A program made the translations under genes and the position numbers. Shown here piece after piece: positions 26,888-34,849 of a stretch of DNA of 34,849 nucleotides (its first letter is position 1; every line of letters starts with the position of its first letter). The DNA is taken from NCBI GenBank assembly GCA_025458025.1, contig JALOTF010000026.1:1-34849 (forward strand), in the 5' to 3' direction. The DNA is from Beijerinckiaceae bacterium. Its GTDB lineage: Bacteria; Pseudomonadota; Alphaproteobacteria; Rhizobiales; Beijerinckiaceae. A model generated the notes under the pieces. It did not search any database. It had not been told where the DNA came from and worked only from the letters and a program-made list of their open reading frames with translations.

Positions 26888-27622
26888 TTACGCGAACATA
26901 TCGAGCAGGCCGCCACCCTGACTCTGGCGGCTCTCAACATCCTTCAGGATAAGATAGCGCTCGACGAGGCTGCGCACATATTTGCTGTCATTGAGGCGGG
27001 AAAAATCGAGCTTGCTCTCGATGAGTTCCTTCAACCGCTCGATTCTCGTGGTTCCCGCCTGGGGCGGCAGGTTGAGCGCCTTGAGGACTACGCCGAACAG
27101 GATGCGATCCCCCAGAATATCGTAGCCGGTCTTCGCCTTGCCGATCATCCGCTCGAAATGGAGCGCATCGGCGAGGTCCGGGCTCATCTCGGTCAGGGTA
27201 TCGACATTGCGGGCGGAGTAGTAGCGCGCGACGATTTCCTGCTGGAAAGCCTCGCTTTTGAGCTTCGTCACGCCCTTGCGGAAGAAGTCGAAGGCGGCGT
27301 TGATCTCGCGATAGCCCGGGCTCGTCATGCGCTGGACGAGCGAGCGCGGATCGGTCGCGTCATCCTTCATGATCTGCTTGATGCGCGCGGGAAATTCCAT
27401 CTGGTCCTCAAGGTTGTAGGCCTTGAGGGCGAAGCGCAGCAAGCGGCTGTCCTTGAGGAAATCGTCGACGGTCTCGACCCGGGCGACGCGGGCCTTGAAA
27501 TAGGCCACCTCGTTCTGCACGGAAGCGCTCTTGGACACCTTCTGGGTGTTCTGCGCCATGAATTCGGGCGTCAGCCGCTTGTAGAGCGGATACGCCGACA
27601 GCACGCTACTCGACACAAACAT
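26888..27622 (-). CDS. DUF1217 family protein (flagellum-associated family)
   Basis: This 244-residue soluble, mostly helical protein has no signal peptide. Stretches such as VETVDDFLKDSRLLRFALKA, YREINAAFDFFRKGV and RTTIERLKEL-like segments fit DUF1217. Members of this family are found mostly among flagellar genes of alphaproteobacteria, but no flagellar gene is visible here. It lies between nadD and rsfS and splits a group that is adjacent in many bacteria. It has its own promoter-like sequence (27667-27696), and the ribosome site AAGGA lies in the loop of a small palindrome. The C-terminus GGGLLDMFA may be a docking tail. The molecular role of the family is unknown to me. Confidence 0.8.
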   Translation of the reverse strand: MFVSSSVLSAYPLYKRLTPEFMAQNTQKVSKSASVQNEVAYFKARVARVETVDDFLKDSRLLRFALKAYNLEDQMEFPARIKQIMKDDATDPRSLVQRMTSPGYREINAAFDFFRKGVTKLKSEAFQQEIVARYYSARNVDTLTEMSPDLADALHFERMIGKAKTGYDILGDRILFGVVLKALNLPPQAGTTRIERLKELIESKLDFSRLNDSKYVRSLVERYLILKDVESRQSQGGGLLDMFA

Positions 27623-27624
27623 TC

Positions 27625-27639
27625 GATCAATCCTTGATC
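27625..27639 (-). promoter_or_regulatory. Palindrome holding the ribosome site of the DUF1217 gene
   Basis: On the - strand GATCAA-GGA-TTGATC is a perfect 6-bp inverted repeat whose loop is the GGA of the Shine-Dalgarno sequence, ending two bases before the ATG at 27622. The arms could fold in mRNA and mask or present the site, or bind a dimeric protein in DNA. Confidence 0.5.
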
Positions 27640-27666
27640 TTGCGACCTCACGAATGCCATGGCGGC

Positions 27667-27696
27667 TTTAAGTTTCCCTTATCGCGAGCCTGACAA
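27667..27696 (-). promoter_or_regulatory. Putative promoter of the DUF1217 gene
   Basis: On the - strand TTGTCA (complement of 27691-27696) and CTTAAA (complement of 27667-27672) are 18 bases apart. Transcription would begin near 27660, leaving a ~38-base leader before the ATG at 27622. The match is moderate. Confidence 0.4.
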
Positions 27697-27714
27697 TCCG
27701 CTGGAACAGCGATT

Positions 27715-28323
27715 TCAGGCGCTTTTTCCGGCTTTCGCGCGCAACGCCGTGGAGGATTGCGTGGAACGCTTGCCATGCAGAAACAGCCAGCGCGGCGCCT
27801 TAAGGCGCGGCAACAGGCGCGCATCGTTTTCATCGATGCGATAGCGCGCGAACCTCCGCGCGGCGGGGCTCGCAGCCGCCTTCAGCGTCGAACCGGGCCG
27901 GTCGATGATCGCCATGGGCACGAGGCCGGCGATGTTCTCCCAGTTCTTCCAGCGGTGGAAATCCGCGAGATTATCCGCGCCCATCAGCCAGACGAACCGC
28001 ACCAGCGGCAGGCGCATGCGCAGGAAGCGAATGGTTTCCTCGGTGTAGCGCGTACCGATCTGCGCCTCGATGCCGGTGACGACCATACGTCTATCAGCCC
28101 CGACAAGTTCGCGCACGAGGGCCATGCGCGTTTCCTGCGATGGCAGTTCCGCTTGCGATTTCAGTGGATTGCCGGGTGTAACAATCCACCAGACCTGATC
28201 GAGCCCAAGGCGGCGCAAAGCCGTATCCGCCACGAGCCGATGCCCCTCATGCGGCGGGTTGAACGAGCCGCCGAACAGGCCGACCCGCAAGCCGGGTGAT
28301 GTGGGAGGGAGGGAAACCTGCAC
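27715..28323 (-). CDS. nadD: Nicotinate-nucleotide adenylyltransferase
   Basis: NadD transfers AMP from ATP to nicotinate mononucleotide to make deamido-NAD. The product is 202 residues. The nucleotidyltransferase motif GLFGGSFNPPHEGH is at residues 15-28, WLMGADNLADFHRW follows in the middle, and the second ATP motif appears as TQSSTALR near the C-terminus. The start is GTG at 28323, three bases after the proA stop, so the genes are co-transcribed. Like its neighbours it belongs to a conserved group (obgE-proB-proA-nadD). Confidence 0.95.
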   Translation of the reverse strand: MQVSLPPTSPGLRVGLFGGSFNPPHEGHRLVADTALRRLGLDQVWWIVTPGNPLKSQAELPSQETRMALVRELVGADRRMVVTGIEAQIGTRYTEETIRFLRMRLPLVRFVWLMGADNLADFHRWKNWENIAGLVPMAIIDRPGSTLKAAASPAARRFARYRIDENDARLLPRLKAPRWLFLHGKRSTQSSTALRAKAGKSA

Positions 28324-28326
28324 CGA

Positions 28327-29621
28327 TTACGGCCTTACAGTCCCCTCGCCTTTCACCACATATTTGAAGCTGGTGAGCTGCTCCACACCCACAGGGCCGC
28401 GCGCATGCATGCGCCCCGTGGCAATACCGATTTCCGCGCCGAAACCGAATTCGCCGCCATCCGCGAATTGCGTCGAGGCGTTGTGCAGCACGATCGCCGA
28501 ATCCACCTCCGCAAGGAAGCGCGCAGCGATGGCATCATCGGCGGTGATGATCGCATCGGTGTGGTGCGAACCATAGGTCTCGACATGGCGGATGGCCTCA
28601 TCGAGCCCCGTCACCACCTTCACAGCGATGATCTTGTCGAGGAACTCCGTGCTCCAGTCTTCCTCGGAGGCCGGGGTGACGCGCGGATCGACGGCTTGCG
28701 TGGCTTCATCACCGCGCACGGCACAGCCCGCATCGAGAAGGGCCGTCACCAGGGGAGCGAGATGGATGGTCGCACAGGCCTGATCGACCAACAGCGTCTC
28801 CGCCGCGCCGCAGACACCGGTGCGCCGCAGCTTGGAGTTCAGCAGCACCGTTCGCGCCATGTCGAGATCAGCCTTTTCATGCACATAGACATGATTGTTG
28901 CCGTCGAGATGGGCGAAAACCGGCACCCGCGCCTCGGCCTGCACGCGCGCAACGAGGCTTTTCCCGCCGCGCGGCACGATGACATCAATGGCGCCATCGA
29001 GCCCCGAAAGCATGAGGCCCACGGCCTCGCGATCCGGCACCGGCACGAGCTGGATCGCGCCATCCGGCACCGCTTTCTCAGCGAGCCCGGCCTGCATCGC
29101 TTTCACCAGCTCAATGGCCGAACGCAAAGCACCGGAACCCGTCCGCAAAATCACCGCATTGCCCGCCTTGAGACAGAGCGCGCCGGCATCCGCCGTGACA
29201 TTCGGGCGGCTCTCGAAAATCACACCGATCACGCCCAGAGGCGTGCGCACACGGCTGATTTTCAGGCCATTGGGTTGCGTCCATTCGGAGGTGACAGCGC
29301 CAACGGGATCCGGCAGGGCGGCGATATCCTCGACAGATTTCGCGATGGCCTCGACACGCTCCGACGTGAGGAGCAGGCGATCGATGAAGGCATCATTCTG
29401 GCCGCTGCCGCGCGCCTCGTTCACATCCGCTGCATTGGCTTCGAGGATCAGCGGCAGGGCGTTGCGAATGGCAGCCGCGCAGGCCAGCAGCGCCTCGGCC
29501 TTGGCTTGCGCGCTCATCAACATCAGCGCGCGCTGCGCCGCGCGGGCCTTGCGGCCCATGGCGAGCAAATCGGCGCGCAACCGCGTCTTGTCCGCATAGG
29601 GGATGGTATGGATCGTGGCGC

Positions 29622-29625
<4 letters not shown>
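28327..29625 (-). CDS. proA: Gamma-glutamyl phosphate reductase
   Basis: ProA reduces gamma-glutamyl phosphate with NADPH to glutamate-5-semialdehyde, the second step of proline synthesis. The product is 432 residues in the aldehyde dehydrogenase fold. The catalytic cysteine is in [15 protein letters not shown]. Other family stretches are [19 protein letters not shown] and, at the end, [20 protein letters not shown]. The ATG at 29625 overlaps the proB stop (ATGA) and has GAGGGG eight bases upstream, so ProB and ProA, which pass an unstable intermediate, are made together. Confidence 0.96.
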
Positions 29626-31810
<2,185 letters not shown>

Positions 31811-31864
31811 CTAATGGCTTGCGGCCGAAAAGGCAAGGAATCCGGAACTCCCTGAGGTATTTCA

Positions 31865-31909
31865 GGGCCGGGAGCGCGAAGAGGGAGGACTTCGCGAGGC
31901 TCCCGGCCC
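31865..31909. terminator. Long compound hairpin between the DUF3833 gene and obgE
   Basis: GGGCCGGGAGC (31865-31875) pairs perfectly with GCTCCCGGCCC (31899-31909). Inside it GCGAAG (31876-31881) pairs with CTTCGC (31890-31895), leaving a 3-base bulge and an 8-base loop. It is five bases past the DUF3833 stop on the - strand. No T-tract follows, so termination is uncertain; it may instead be an RNA stability or processing element. Confidence 0.5.
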
Positions 31910-31914
31910 ATCGC

Positions 31915-32445
31915 TCACGGACGAATGGCGCGGGCGCCAGCCTCCGTGCGAGCGAAATTCACGTTTACGCGCGCCACCGGCAGGTGCCAGCGGCTCACCC
32001 AGGCGGTGTTGCGCAAGGTGCCATCGGCTTCGAGCAGCAGGGTATCCGAGAAGCGCACGATGGTCGGCTCGGCCTTGGGCGTGAGGTTAACGTCATAGGC
32101 GAAGGAGGCGCGCGGGCCATCAAGCGTGACGAGCGTTTCGCCGATCACATCCTCGCGCGTGCCGAGATAGGTGGTGGGCGAGGTCTTGCGGAAGCGCCAG
32201 GTCTTCACATCCTTCTCGCCATCCTCGTATTCGAAGGCCTCGCGGAGCGTCAGAACCTGGCCGTTCCAGCGGCCATCCAGCACCACCTTGAAGCGGCGCG
32301 TGGTGCCGTTGATGGCGCCGAACCAGCCATAGGCATAGGTGCGGCCCTTGAAAAACTCCTCGAGCTTGAGATCACGCGCATCGGCCTCGGCCGGCGCGAG
32401 GAGCAACGGCAGCAAAGCGGCAGGAAGAAGACGGGAAAAGCGCAT
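31915..32445 (-). CDS. DUF3833 family exported protein
   Basis: The 176-residue protein has a signal peptide (MRFSRLLPAALLPLLLAPAE, with cleavage likely after ADA) and no lipobox cysteine, although some relatives are lipoproteins. The mature part contains the DUF3833 pattern: LEEFFKGRTYAYGWFGAI, GRWNGQVLTLREAFEYEDGE, TYLGTREDVIGE and a final RWHLPVARVNVNFARTEAG. The fold is probably a lipocalin-like beta-barrel, which is inference. The function is unknown. The ATG at 32445 is preceded by AGAGG, and the longer open frame to 32511 is not needed. It lies 66 bases after the GNAT gene. Confidence 0.82.
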   Translation of the reverse strand: MRFSRLLPAALLPLLLAPAEADARDLKLEEFFKGRTYAYGWFGAINGTTRRFKVVLDGRWNGQVLTLREAFEYEDGEKDVKTWRFRKTSPTTYLGTREDVIGETLVTLDGPRASFAYDVNLTPKAEPTIVRFSDTLLLEADGTLRNTAWVSRWHLPVARVNVNFARTEAGARAIRP

Positions 32446-32511
32446 CAATCGAACCTCTTTAACAGCCCCCGGACCTGTTACGATCCGGAGGCGCAAAGAG
32501 ATTAGGCCCAT

Positions 32512-33132
32512 TCACGCACTCTCGCGGAATTCCGGCTTTTCAGTCAGCAGCGGCGCACGCCACCCCTTCAGCGAAGCCCAGGTACCCCGCGTGAGGCGGT
32601 AATTATCGGTCGAGACACGATCACCCCAGGCAGGACGCTCGCTCATGCCCGATCCGGCATACTGGAACCCGCAGCGCTCGAGCACCGCCCGCGAGCGATC
32701 ATTCATCACACGCACGCCGGCAATGATGGCCTTCACATCGGAATAGAGAAAGGCGGCATCCAGCACAGCCTGCGCCGCCTCGGTGGCATAGCCCTTCCCC
32801 CAATGCTGCACGCCGAGCCAGTAGCCGAGCGAAACCTCGCCGGTGGAGCGCAGGCGCAGGGAGATCACCCCGATCAGGCGATCCTGGTCCTTCCGCGGTG
32901 TGATCGCGAGATAGACCCCCTTGCCTTCGATGTTCTGCGACCGTGCCTCTGAGACGAAGCGGATGGCATCATCCGGTCGATAGGGATGCGGAATCACCGC
33001 ATGAGGCTCCGCAACGCGACGATCACCGGCCTCGGCGATGAGAAGCGCAACATCCTTTGCCTTCGGCCAGCGCAGGAAGAGCCGCGCGGTCTCAAGCGTG
33101 AACACATCATCACGAAACAGATCAGGAAACAT
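32512..33132 (-). CDS. GNAT family N-acetyltransferase (RimJ/RimL-like)
   Basis: This is a predicted acetyl-CoA-dependent N-acetyltransferase of 206 residues (Acetyltransf_3 type, as in RimJ/RimL). It starts with the family pattern LETARLFLRWPKAKD. The acetyl-CoA binding region is HWGKGYATEAAQAVLDAAFL, preceded by GEVSLGYWLG and followed by VMNDRSRAVLERCGFQYAGS. GGAGG is ten bases upstream of the ATG at 33132. GNAT genes between rpmA and obgE are common in Hyphomicrobiales; a ribosomal protein target is possible but not shown. Confidence 0.88.
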   Translation of the reverse strand: MFPDLFRDDVFTLETARLFLRWPKAKDVALLIAEAGDRRVAEPHAVIPHPYRPDDAIRFVSEARSQNIEGKGVYLAITPRKDQDRLIGVISLRLRSTGEVSLGYWLGVQHWGKGYATEAAQAVLDAAFLYSDVKAIIAGVRVMNDRSRAVLERCGFQYAGSGMSERPAWGDRVSTDNYRLTRGTWASLKGWRAPLLTEKPEFRESA

Positions 33133-33193
33133 GGCAACGAAACCTCCGTCCGGTATCGCCGTTGGCTTGAGGGCCGAAAGCGACAGAAACGTG

Positions 33194-33231
33194 AAAAAAG
33201 AAGGGGGAAGTCTGGTTTCCCGGACTTCCCC
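33194..33231 (-). terminator. Intrinsic terminator downstream of rpmA (second of two)
   Basis: GGGGAAGTCTGG (33204-33215) pairs with CCGGACTTCCCC (33220-33231) with one G-T pair and the loop TTTC. On the - strand the stem is followed by CTTCTTTTTTCAC. This is a strong intrinsic terminator that isolates the GNAT gene from the ribosomal protein genes. Confidence 0.85.
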
Positions 33232-33307
33232 GCTTGCGGTTTCGCTTTTGTGAGGGATTTCAGGCTCTTGGCCCTTCTCCCCCGCTCACCCGCCTGTGGT
33301 TCTCTTC

Positions 33308-33343
33308 CGAGAAACCCGGCGGGGAGGTTTGGCTCCTCGCCGG
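33308..33343 (-). terminator. Hairpin directly after the rpmA stop (first of two)
   Basis: CCGGCGGGGAG (33316-33326) pairs with CTCCTCGCCGG (33333-33343), one G-T pair, loop GTTTGG. On the - strand it is followed by GTTTCTC, a weak T-tract. It starts two bases after the stop codon and probably works together with the stronger hairpin at 33204-33231. Confidence 0.6.
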
Positions 33344-33344
33344 T

Positions 33345-33614
33345 TTATTCTGCCGCCTTGGCGGCTGCCGGTACGACATTGACGTATTGACGCGGGCCCT
33401 TCTGTTTGAAGACGACCTGGCCATCGGCGGTCGCAAACAGGGTATGGTCGGTGCCCATGCCGACATTCGTGCCAGCATGCCAACGCGTGCCGCGCTGGCG
33501 AACGATGATGTTGCCTGCGAGCACGGCTTCGTTGCCGAACTTCTTCACGCCGAGGCGCTGCGAGTTGGAGTCACGACCGTTGCGCGACGAACCGCCAGCT
33601 TTTTTGTGAGCCAT
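33345..33614 (-). CDS. rpmA: Large ribosomal subunit protein bL27
   Basis: bL27 is a 50S protein whose N-terminal tail reaches the peptidyl-transferase centre. The product is 89 residues. The conserved start [20 protein letters not shown] and the [20 protein letters not shown] core are intact. There is no cleavable N-terminal extension of the Firmicutes type. GAGGAG is seven bases before the ATG. It follows rplU by 115 bases, with a terminator hairpin in between, so it may be partly transcribed by read-through or have its own promoter. Confidence 0.97.
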   Translation of the reverse strand: MAHKKAGGSSRNGRDSNSQRLGVKKFGNEAVLAGNIIVRQRGTRWHAGTNVGMGTDHTLFATADGQVVFKQKGPRQYVNVVPAAAKAAE

Positions 33615-33693
33615 TGTAGTGCTCCTCTATCCCAGTGGGGGCGCGGGAAACCTGTTGCAGGAATCCTTACCCGAGAATTGTCACGAAATCACG

Positions 33694-33719
33694 CGAAAAA
33701 ATGTCAGCGCTGCTGACAT
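33694..33719 (-). terminator. Intrinsic terminator between rplU and rpmA
   Basis: ATGTCAGC (33701-33708) and GCTGACAT (33712-33719) form a perfect 8-bp stem with loop GCT. Read on the - strand it is followed directly by TTTTTCGCG. It lies ten bases after the rplU stop. It should reduce rplU-to-rpmA read-through. Confidence 0.8.
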
Positions 33720-33729
33720 ATCCTCGTGA

Positions 33730-34386
33730 TCAATAATCCTTGCCCGAGGCGAGTTCAGCCTGGTCGGCCTTCGCGCGCGGCGGCTTGCCGGCGAGAAGCT
33801 CCTTGGCCTGCTCCACCCACTCCTCGCGGGTCGCGCGGCCACGCAGGGCGAGTTCCTCGTCCCATTTGGCGATATCGGCCTCGCTCCAGGCCGCGATCTG
33901 CGACCAGGTGGTGATGCCCGCGCCGCGCAGCTTCTTCTCGATCGTCGGGCCGATGCCGGCGATGAGCGAGAGGTTCGACTGGTCAGCTGCGCCGGCCGAG
34001 GCAGCCGCCACGGCACCGGCCGCAGCTGCGGCAACCGCCGCCGGCTTCGCAGCCTTGGCACCCGAAGGCTTCTTGCCGCCGGTGAGGATTTCGGTGATGC
34101 GGACAATCGTCAGGTCCTGGCGATGGCCCTTCTTGCGCTTCGAATTCTGGCGGCGGCGCTTCTTGAAGGAGATGACCTTCGGGCCGCGGGCCTGCTCGAC
34201 CACCTCAGCAGCGACCGTCGCGCCAGCAACCGTCGGCGAACCGATGGTGACGGTCTCGCCGCCCAGCATGAGAACATGGTCGAAAGCCACCACATCGCCA
34301 GCCTCGGCTTCGAGGCGCTCGATGGTGATGACGTCGTTGGCGGCAACCTTGTATTGCTTGCCGCCGGTCTTAATGACTGCGAACAT
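33730..34386 (-). CDS. rplU: Large ribosomal subunit protein bL21 fused to a helix-hairpin-helix domain
   Basis: bL21 is an rRNA-binding protein of the 50S subunit. The first ~103 residues are a normal bL21 ([20 protein letters not shown] ... [17 protein letters not shown] ... [10 protein letters not shown]). They are followed by a Lys/Ala-rich linker (about 104-135) and an extra domain beginning [20 protein letters not shown], a helix-hairpin-helix pattern with GIGP, then [20 protein letters not shown] and a final helical part. The total is 218 residues, about twice the usual length. Similar fusions are known in Hyphomicrobiales. The ATG at 34386 has AAGGAA eight bases upstream; the longer open frame to 34578 is leader sequence. 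Confidence 0.95.
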   Translation of the reverse strand: MFAVIKTGGKQYKVAANDVITIERLEAEAGDVVAFDHVLMLGGETVTIGSPTVAGATVAAEVVEQARGPKVISFKKRRRQNSKRKKGHRQDLTIVRITEILTGGKKPSGAKAAKPAAVAAAAAGAVAAASAGAADQSNLSLIAGIGPTIEKKLRGAGITTWSQIAAWSEADIAKWDEELALRGRATREEWVEQAKELLAGKPPRAKADQAELASGKDY

Positions 34387-34549
34387 AATTCGTTCCTTTT
34401 GTCGCACCGCCTTCGTGGCCGAGAGGCCCCGGGCAGTCTTTTTGGGTTTCTGTCTCGCGGCTTTTCGCGGATGTCTCCGCGACCGGATCGTTGTCCAAAA
34501 CCACAAAACGAAAAGGCGCGGTTCTTCGCCGCGCTTTGCAGAGCTGGTG
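34387..34549 (-). promoter_or_regulatory. rplU 5' leader with terminator-like hairpin
   Basis: The leader is ~157 bases if transcription starts near 34543. Near its 5' end AAAGCGCGG and CCGCGCCTT (complements of 34529-34537 and 34513-34521; one G-T pair, 7-base loop) form a hairpin. It is followed on the - strand by TTTTCGTTTTGTGGTTTT, the shape of an intrinsic terminator. A second small hairpin CGCGGA/TCCGCG lies at 34466-34481. This may be an attenuator, but no antiterminator or ligand fold is recognised. Confidence 0.45.
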
Positions 34550-34579
34550 CTTAAGCCGGATGAGCCGCTGAAAGTCAAG
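34550..34579 (-). promoter_or_regulatory. Putative rplU promoter
   Basis: On the - strand CTTGACT (-35 TTGACT, complement of 34573-34578) and CTTAAG (-10, complement of 34550-34555) are separated by 17 bases. CTTGAC is the preferred -35 sequence of alphaproteobacterial housekeeping promoters; the -10 is a weaker match. Confidence 0.6.
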
Positions 34580-34707
34580 CAGGATCAGCGCTGCCGATGT
34601 CGCGTTGCGTGCCATCCCTGAGCGCGGGGACCACCTGATCGCCTGTTCCCCCCCGAAAGTTCCTTCATGTTAAAAAAGTTCCTGCACGCCAACCCTCGCC
34701 TTCCCCC

Positions 34708-34736
34708 TTGCGCTTGCACGCAGGCTTCTGTATCTC
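34708..34736 (+). promoter_or_regulatory. Putative promoter of tRNA-Ser
   Basis: TTGCGC (34708-34713) and TATCTC (34731-34736) are 17 bases apart. Transcription would start near 34743, about 28 bases before the tRNA. The stretch between this and the rplU promoter (34580-34707) shows only a 9-base direct repeat AAAGTTCCT (34656 and 34675). Confidence 0.45.
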
Positions 34737-34770
34737 GCGCCCCTGACCAACGCATTCGCTTGCGTTCCAC

Positions 34771-34849
34771 GGAGAGGTGGCAGAGTGGTCGATCGCGCCG
34801 CACTCGAAATGCGGAGTACGTGCAAGCGTACCGGGGGTTCGAATCCCTC
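34771..34849 (+). tRNA. tRNA-Ser (anticodon CGA), 3' end cut by the window
   Basis: GGAGAGGTGGCAGAGTGGTC is the acceptor stem and D-arm of a class II tRNA. The anticodon stem CCGCA/TGCGG (34798-34802 and 34810-34814) encloses CTCGAAA with anticodon CGA at 34805-34807, which reads UCG serine codons. A long variable arm (GTACGTGCAAGCGTAC) and the T-arm GGGGGTTCGAATCCC follow. The acceptor 3' strand lies beyond the edge. Confidence 0.95.

Noticed and set aside
27625-27639. GATCAA-N3-TTGATC considered as an FNR/FnrL site
   Set aside because: FNR sites are TTGAT-N4-ATCAA; here the half-sites point the other way and the spacing is wrong.
34656-34683. Direct repeat AAAGTTCCT upstream of the rplU and tRNA promoters
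   Set aside because: Only nine bases long, two copies and 19 bases apart; could be chance and matches no known operator I can name.
34771-34849. tRNA-Ser at the window edge as an attachment site of a genomic island
   Set aside because: No integrase, no repeat of the tRNA 3' end and no island-type genes are visible; the sequence beyond the edge is not available.

Overview
The window is a GC-rich alphaproteobacterial chromosome segment from an aerobic-type bacteriochlorophyll producer. The evidence for phototrophy is the 3' part of a photosynthesis gene cluster in the order bchH-bchL-bchM-lhaA-puhA-puhB-puhC-orf-acsF-puhE-hemA, all on the + strand. The far end carries rplU-rpmA-(GNAT)-obgE-proB-proA-nadD-rsfS-rlmH-envC-ctpA on the - strand, and an L21 protein fused to a helix-hairpin-helix tail. 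That arrangement is typical of Hyphomicrobiales (Rhizobiales) and relatives, so this order is my best guess. The sequence alone does not prove the genus.

Region 1 (1-9556) holds the photosynthesis genes, packed with start/stop overlaps (bchH/bchL, bchL/bchM, bchM/lhaA, puhA/puhB, orf/acsF), so they are probably read as one long operon. It covers bacteriochlorophyll synthesis (magnesium chelatase BchH, protochlorophyllide reductase BchL, methyltransferase BchM, oxygen-dependent cyclase AcsF), reaction-centre subunit H (PuhA), assembly factors (LhaA, PuhB, PuhC, PuhE), one uncharacterised cluster protein, and 5-aminolevulinate synthase (HemA), which feeds the pathway. lhaA is broken by a frameshift near 3380. 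A soluble cytochrome c2-type gene (9678-10064) follows and ends at a hairpin terminator.

Region 2 (10245-17776) is a peptide-use module. An M20 amidohydrolase on the + strand faces a complete dipeptide/oligopeptide ABC importer on the - strand: binding protein, two permeases and two ATPases. A terminator-like hairpin separates the binding-protein gene from the permease and ATPase genes. Between the amidohydrolase and the importer lie two small uncharacterised membrane proteins. The larger one sits in DNA of visibly lower GC.

Region 3 (17985-22823) contains an ABC-F ATPase (Uup type) converging on a flavoprotein/RppH/divergent polysaccharide deacetylase group.

Region 4 (22948-34386, - strand) is the housekeeping series from rplU down to ctpA. 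It combines ribosome proteins, ribosome assembly factors (ObgE, RsfS, RlmH), proline synthesis (ProB, ProA), NAD synthesis (NadD) and cell-wall division factors (EnvC-like, CtpA). Clear hairpin terminators lie after rplU, after rpmA and after ctpA. A DUF1217 gene with its own promoter-like sequence is inserted between nadD and rsfS. The window ends in a + strand tRNA-Ser(CGA), cut off at its 3' end.

I found no insertion sequence, phage gene, CRISPR array or obvious new defence system. The items most worth a second look are the lhaA frameshift, the unnamed protein between puhC and acsF, the low-GC membrane-protein patch, the DUF1217 gene with its ribosome site inside a palindrome, and the rplU leader hairpin.
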